Below are positions 60,746-64,000 of a stretch of 64,000 nucleotides of DNA, piece by piece. How positions within the stretch are numbered: the stretch's first letter is position 1; each line of letters begins with the position of its first letter. Origin of the DNA: Anaerolineales bacterium UBA2200 (lineage in GTDB: Bacteria > Chloroflexota > Anaerolineae > UBA2200); contig DCVA01000043.1 of NCBI GenBank assembly GCA_002327925.1, positions 32,623-96,622 on the forward strand, read 5' to 3'. Below the pieces are notes generated by a model. That model saw only the letters and a program-made list of their open reading frames with translations. It did no database searches and was not told the DNA's origin. A program made the translations under genes and the position numbers.

Positions 60746-60795
60746 TCTGTGCCTTGAGGCGGCCTGCAGGGCGGTTCAACAATAGGGAGGGTGAG

Positions 60796-61221
60796 TTGCC
60801 CACTATCAATCAGCTTGTCCGAAAAGGACGCAAGCAACTGAGCAAAAAGACCAAGGCGCCGGCGCTGCGATTGACGCGCAATTCGCTCCGCGGCTTGGTG
60901 GCCCACGGCACGTACTCGCCGCAGAAGCGTGGCGTTTGTACGCAGGTCAAGACGATGACGCCCAAGAAGCCGAACTCGGCCCTGCGCAAGATCGCCCGCG
61001 TTCGCCTGACCAACGGAATTGAGGTTACGGCCTACATTCCTGGCGAGGGACACAACCTGCAGGAACACTCTGTGGTCCTCGTCCGTGGTGGAAGGGTCAA
61101 GGACCTGCCAGGCGTGCGCTACCACATCGTGCGTGGCACGCTTGACTCGGCCGGGGTCGAGAATCGCAAGAAGGCGCGCTCCAAGTACGGGGCTAAAGTT
61201 CCCAAAGAAGCGCAGCAGTAA
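60796..61221 (+). CDS. rpsL: 30S ribosomal protein S12
   Basis: S12 sits at the decoding centre. From TTG 60796, with GGAGG five bases upstream, the protein has 141 residues and begins PTINQLVRKGRK as in the family. Core motifs are SPQKRGVC, TPKKPNSALRKIARVRLTNG, EGHNLQEHSVVLVRGGRVKD and RSKYGAK. Residues 25-40 (RLTRNSLRGLVAHGTY) are extra compared with Escherichia coli, where KxPAL is followed almost at once by the CPQKRG motif. The Lys residues linked to streptomycin response are present. Confidence 0.97.
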   Translation: MPTINQLVRKGRKQLSKKTKAPALRLTRNSLRGLVAHGTYSPQKRGVCTQVKTMTPKKPNSALRKIARVRLTNGIEVTAYIPGEGHNLQEHSVVLVRGGRVKDLPGVRYHIVRGTLDSAGVENRKKARSKYGAKVPKEAQQ

Positions 61222-61233
61222 AGGAGTCAGGGT

Positions 61234-61704
61234 ATGCCAAGAGATGGAGCAGTCACTCGACGAAAGACCGTGCCTGATCCCAAGTACGGGAAGGTCACGA
61301 TTGCGCAGTTCATCAACAAGCTAATGGAGCGCGGGAAGAAGAGTACCGCGCAGCGGATCTTTTACGACTCGTGTGACATTATTGAGCAACGCACTCAGAA
61401 GAACCCGGTCGAAACCTTCGAGACCGCATTGCGCAACGCGATGCCAATGATCGAGGTAAAGCCGCGGAGGGTCGGCGGTGCAACCTATCAAGTGCCTGTT
61501 GAGGTCCCCGAGTATCGAAGCACGGCGCTGGCCATTCGCTGGCTGATTGCGGCTGCGCACAACCGTTCGGGAAAGACCATGGCTCAGAAGCTGGCCGATG
61601 AGTTGATGGATGCAGCCAAGGGCATGGGTACCACGATCAAGAAGCGTGAGGACACGCACAAGATGGCAGAGGCCAACCGTGCCTTTGCTCACTATCGTTG
61701 GTAG
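61234..61704 (+). CDS. rpsG: 30S ribosomal protein S7
   Basis: S7 starts assembly of the 30S head by binding 16S rRNA. The 156 residues are standard: RRKTVPDPKYGKVTIAQFIN, LMERGKKSTAQRI, NAMPMIEVKPRRVGGATYQVPVEV in pieces, ALAIRWLIAAAHNR and the C-terminal TIKKREDTHKMAEANRAFAHYRW end. It lies 12 bases after rpsL in the conserved str operon order. Confidence 0.98.
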   Translation: MPRDGAVTRRKTVPDPKYGKVTIAQFINKLMERGKKSTAQRIFYDSCDIIEQRTQKNPVETFETALRNAMPMIEVKPRRVGGATYQVPVEVPEYRSTALAIRWLIAAAHNRSGKTMAQKLADELMDAAKGMGTTIKKREDTHKMAEANRAFAHYRW

Positions 61705-61775
61705 GTGACTGACCAGAGCGAAGTCTGACACAGGAGTGGTGCCAAGAGGTACCAGGGTCGCCGTCGGAGAAACCC

Positions 61776-63872
61776 ATGTCCGTGGTAGCTCCACTGGAGC
61801 GAGTGAGAAACATAGGGGTCATCGCCCACATAGATGCAGGCAAGACGACTACTACCGAGCGCATCTTGTTCTATACGGGGCGGACCTATCGCATGGGGAA
61901 CGTCGATGATGGAACCACGGTCACTGACTGGATGGATCAGGAGCGGGAACGCGGCATCACGATCACTGCGGCGGCCATTACCTGTTACTGGAATGACTAT
62001 CAGATTAACATCATTGATACGCCGGGTCATATAGACTTTACGGCGGAAGTGCAGCGGAGTCTGCGAGTTTTGGACGGCGGCGTCGTTGTTTTTGACGCAG
62101 TAGCGGGTGTGGAACCCCAGTCCGAGACTGTGTGGCACCAGGCCAGCCGGTTTGGAGTGCCACGGATCTGTTTCGTTAACAAAATGGATCGCATCGGGGC
62201 GAATTTCTGGCGCGCCGTGGACATGATTCGCGAGCGGCTCAAGTCATCTCCCGTGGTGATGCAGGTGCCGATCGGCAGCGAGTCGTCCTTTAGCGGCGTA
62301 GTGGATCTGATTGAGAACAGAGTGGTACGCTACGCTGATGATCCGGGCACGGTCATGGACGTTCAACAGGTACCCCCCGAACTACATGCAATAGTGGCCC
62401 GTTGGCGCGAGACCCTGATCGAACGTATTGCAGAAACTGATGAGAGTTTGACAACTAAATACCTGGAAGGCACCGCGATCACGCCCGGAGAGCTGCGGGC
62501 GGCCCTGCGACGGGCTACGATTCGCTCGCAATTGGTGCCGGTATTCTGTGGGACGGCCCTGCGCAACAAAGGCATTCAACCGTTGCTGGACGCAATCGTC
62601 GACTATCTTCCCTCCCCCCAGGATATCCCACCAATCGTCGGGCAGAATCCCTACCTGAAGCGTGACGAAAGCAGGCCGGCGGACGAGAAGGCGCCACTGG
62701 CAGCGCTGGCGTTCAAGATCGTGTCGGATCCCTTTGCCGGTCGACTGGCCTATGTGAGAGTGTATTCTGGTCAGCTCAGAGCAGGCGCAGCCGTGTCGAA
62801 CGCAAGCAAGGACCGCAAGGAGCGCGTAGCGCGGCTTCTGCGCATGTACGCGAACCAGCGCGAGGAAGTGCCGCTGCTGAGCGCCGGGGACATGGGCGCG
62901 GTGGTCGGGTTCAAGTTCACTTTTACCGGCGACACGATCTGTGACCCGGCTCGCCCGATCGTGCTTGAGTCGATCAAGTTTCCTGAACCGGTGATCTCAG
63001 TCGTGATCGAGCCCAAGACCAAGGCTGATCAGGACAAGCTGGGTGAGGCACTCAAGCGTCTGGCCGAGGAGGATCCCACCTTCAGGGTGCGGATCGAGGA
63101 AGAAACGGGTCAGACGGTCATTGCGGGCATGGGTGAGCTGCATTTAGACGTGCTCGTGGACCGTATGCTGCGAGAGTTTCACGTCGAGGCAAACGCCGGC
63201 AAGCCACAGGTTTCCTACCGTGAGACGATCACGCAGAAGGTGCGGGTCGAAGGGCGATTCGAGCGACAGACGGTTGGCCATGAGCAGCATGGACACGTTT
63301 GGCTCGAGTTGGAGCCCTTGCCACGCGGATCGGGCATTCGGTTTGAGAACCGGTTGCCGGCAGGCCGGATTCCGGACGAGTTCATCCCGGCCATCGAGCA
63401 GGGCGCGCATGAGTCGACGGAGAGTGGAATCATTGCTGGCTATCCGTTGGTGGATGTGCTTGTGTCTTTGGTGGATGGGGCGTATGTCGTTGGTGAGTCG
63501 AGCGAGATGGGCTATAAGGCCGCCACGGCCCTGGCAATGCGAAGGGGCGTGACACAGGCTCAGCCGACGATGATGGAGCCCATCATGAGGGTCGAAGTGG
63601 TCATGCCCGAGGAGTATGTGGGCGAGGTGCTCGGCGATCTGAACTCACGCCGGGCGTCGATTGAGAGCATGGAGCCGCGAGCGGAGGGGTACCAGGCTGT
63701 CCGCTGCACGGTCCCGTTGGTGGAAATGTTTGGATACGCGACTGACGTGCGCTCGGTGACTCAGGGCCGAGGCACCTTTACCATGGAGTTTGATCACTAT
63801 GCCGGGCTCCCTGCTGAGCGGATGCAGGAACTTTCCGGGGGCTACGGCATGACGCCAGCCACGATGCAATGA
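61776..63872 (+). CDS. fusA: Translation elongation factor G
   Basis: EF-G drives ribosomal translocation with GTP. The 698-residue protein has G1 AHIDAGKTTTTERIL near residue 18, the switch region DWMDQERERGITITAAA, G3 DTPGHIDF, G4 NKMDRIGANF, and the later domains (GMGELHLDVLVDRM, ANAGKPQVSYRETI, LNSRRASIESMEPR). It is the classical G factor next to rpsG and tuf. The 71 bases after rpsG show no gene. Confidence 0.97.
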   Translation: MSVVAPLERVRNIGVIAHIDAGKTTTTERILFYTGRTYRMGNVDDGTTVTDWMDQERERGITITAAAITCYWNDYQINIIDTPGHIDFTAEVQRSLRVLDGGVVVFDAVAGVEPQSETVWHQASRFGVPRICFVNKMDRIGANFWRAVDMIRERLKSSPVVMQVPIGSESSFSGVVDLIENRVVRYADDPGTVMDVQQVPPELHAIVARWRETLIERIAETDESLTTKYLEGTAITPGELRAALRRATIRSQLVPVFCGTALRNKGIQPLLDAIVDYLPSPQDIPPIVGQNPYLKRDESRPADEKAPLAALAFKIVSDPFAGRLAYVRVYSGQLRAGAAVSNASKDRKERVARLLRMYANQREEVPLLSAGDMGAVVGFKFTFTGDTICDPARPIVLESIKFPEPVISVVIEPKTKADQDKLGEALKRLAEEDPTFRVRIEEETGQTVIAGMGELHLDVLVDRMLREFHVEANAGKPQVSYRETITQKVRVEGRFERQTVGHEQHGHVWLELEPLPRGSGIRFENRLPAGRIPDEFIPAIEQGAHESTESGIIAGYPLVDVLVSLVDGAYVVGESSEMGYKAATALAMRRGVTQAQPTMMEPIMRVEVVMPEEYVGEVLGDLNSRRASIESMEPRAEGYQAVRCTVPLVEMFGYATDVRSVTQGRGTFTMEFDHYAGLPAERMQELSGGYGMTPATMQ

Positions 63873-63898
63873 TGGGCACAGAGTGGGTGGGTGGCGAT

Positions 63899-63926
63899 TT
63901 GCCAAGACGGGCATTTTGTGTATACT
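63899..63926 (+). promoter_or_regulatory. Promoter of tuf
   Basis: TTGCCA (63899-63904), a 16-bp spacer and TATACT (63921-63926) lie 52 bases before the tuf ATG, so tuf can be transcribed apart from fusA. Confidence 0.65.
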
Positions 63927-63977
63927 AGCAAAGTTTGCGCCTAGACCCGGTGCATAGACGGAAAGGAGAAATCGCAA

Positions 63978-64000
63978 ATGGCGAAGAAGAAGTTCGAGCG
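63978..64000 (+). CDS. tuf: Elongation factor Tu, first codons only (3' end outside window)
   Basis: The window ends seven codons into a frame reading MAKKKFE, the normal start of EF-Tu. AAAGGAG precedes it and fusA is its upstream neighbour, as in the str operon. The rest is not in the window. Confidence 0.85.

Noticed and set aside
59650..61125. A 491-codon minus-strand frame across the rpoB end and rpsL
   Set aside because: It is antisense to rpoB and rpsL, with no domain and no ribosome-binding site.
1..64000. CRISPR arrays, insertion sequences, prophage genes, tRNA or rRNA genes
   Set aside because: No regular repeats, transposase or integrase motifs, or tRNA/rRNA structures were found on reading both strands.

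Overview
The window is a high-GC bacterial chromosome segment. The gene set suggests Chloroflexota (Anaerolineae-like). The pointers are substrate-binding lipoproteins with Thr/Pro-rich or KETQVV-type linkers after the lipobox, a long RpoB with a large insertion before its C-terminal clamp region, an S12 with an extra segment, and MglA/roadblock signalling genes. The phylum is an inference. Domain Bacteria is certain from the division cluster, RNase P RNA, RpoB, S12, S7 and EF-G. GTG and TTG starts are common and many neighbouring genes overlap by 1-4 bases.

Layout: (1) 1-1853, the end of a tandem DsbA-like protein and a convergent Gmad2-type lipoprotein, separated by a bidirectional terminator. 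(2) 2035-2488, RNase P RNA with its own promoter. (3) 2551-20284, a nearly complete dcw cluster: mraZ, rsmH, ftsL, ftsI, murF, mraY, murD, ftsW, murG, a CvpA-like gene, murC, murB, ddl, ftsQ, ftsA, ftsZ, terminator. It starts from a good promoter with MraZ-box-like repeats and lacks murE. (4) 20329-24319, nrdR and an anaerobic ribonucleotide reductase. The reductase is split: the glycyl-radical tail is a separate small ORF behind an in-frame stop. NrdG follows. (5) 24351-30214, psuG, a double-SIS protein, a BtpA-family protein, a PfkB kinase and two CoA-transferase subunits, forming a probable nucleoside or sugar catabolic operon.

(6) 30241-33525 (minus), an MglA GTPase with four roadblock-type proteins, one fused to a PATAN domain and one to a receiver domain. 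It is divergent from a 1293-residue hybrid histidine kinase (33830-37711). (7) 37751-38803, an aldo/keto-reductase-like ferredoxin protein that seems to have lost its catalytic residues. (8) 38819-50062 (minus), a LacI-controlled polyol cluster related to inositol catabolism: scyllo-inosose-type dehydrogenase, IolG-like dehydrogenase, two TIM-barrel isomerases (one clearly IolI-like), a PotD/PotABC-type ABC transporter and two paralogous PfkB kinases with an unusual GRGD motif. The LacI gene has a consensus promoter and a perfect 14-bp palindrome.

(9) 50214-56359, mixed accessory genes: CAP-domain protein, MBL hydrolase, an orphan C-terminal piece of penicillin acylase, a Nudix hydrolase, a split DUF998-like membrane protein, an ArsM-like methyltransferase and a flavodoxin. 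(10) 56485-64000, information-processing genes: rpoB without rpoC, then rpsL, rpsG, fusA and the first codons of tuf. The clearest unusual items are the split NrdD, the polyol cluster with its odd transporter/kinase set, the MglA/roadblock module, and the psuG-SIS-BtpA-PfkB operon.
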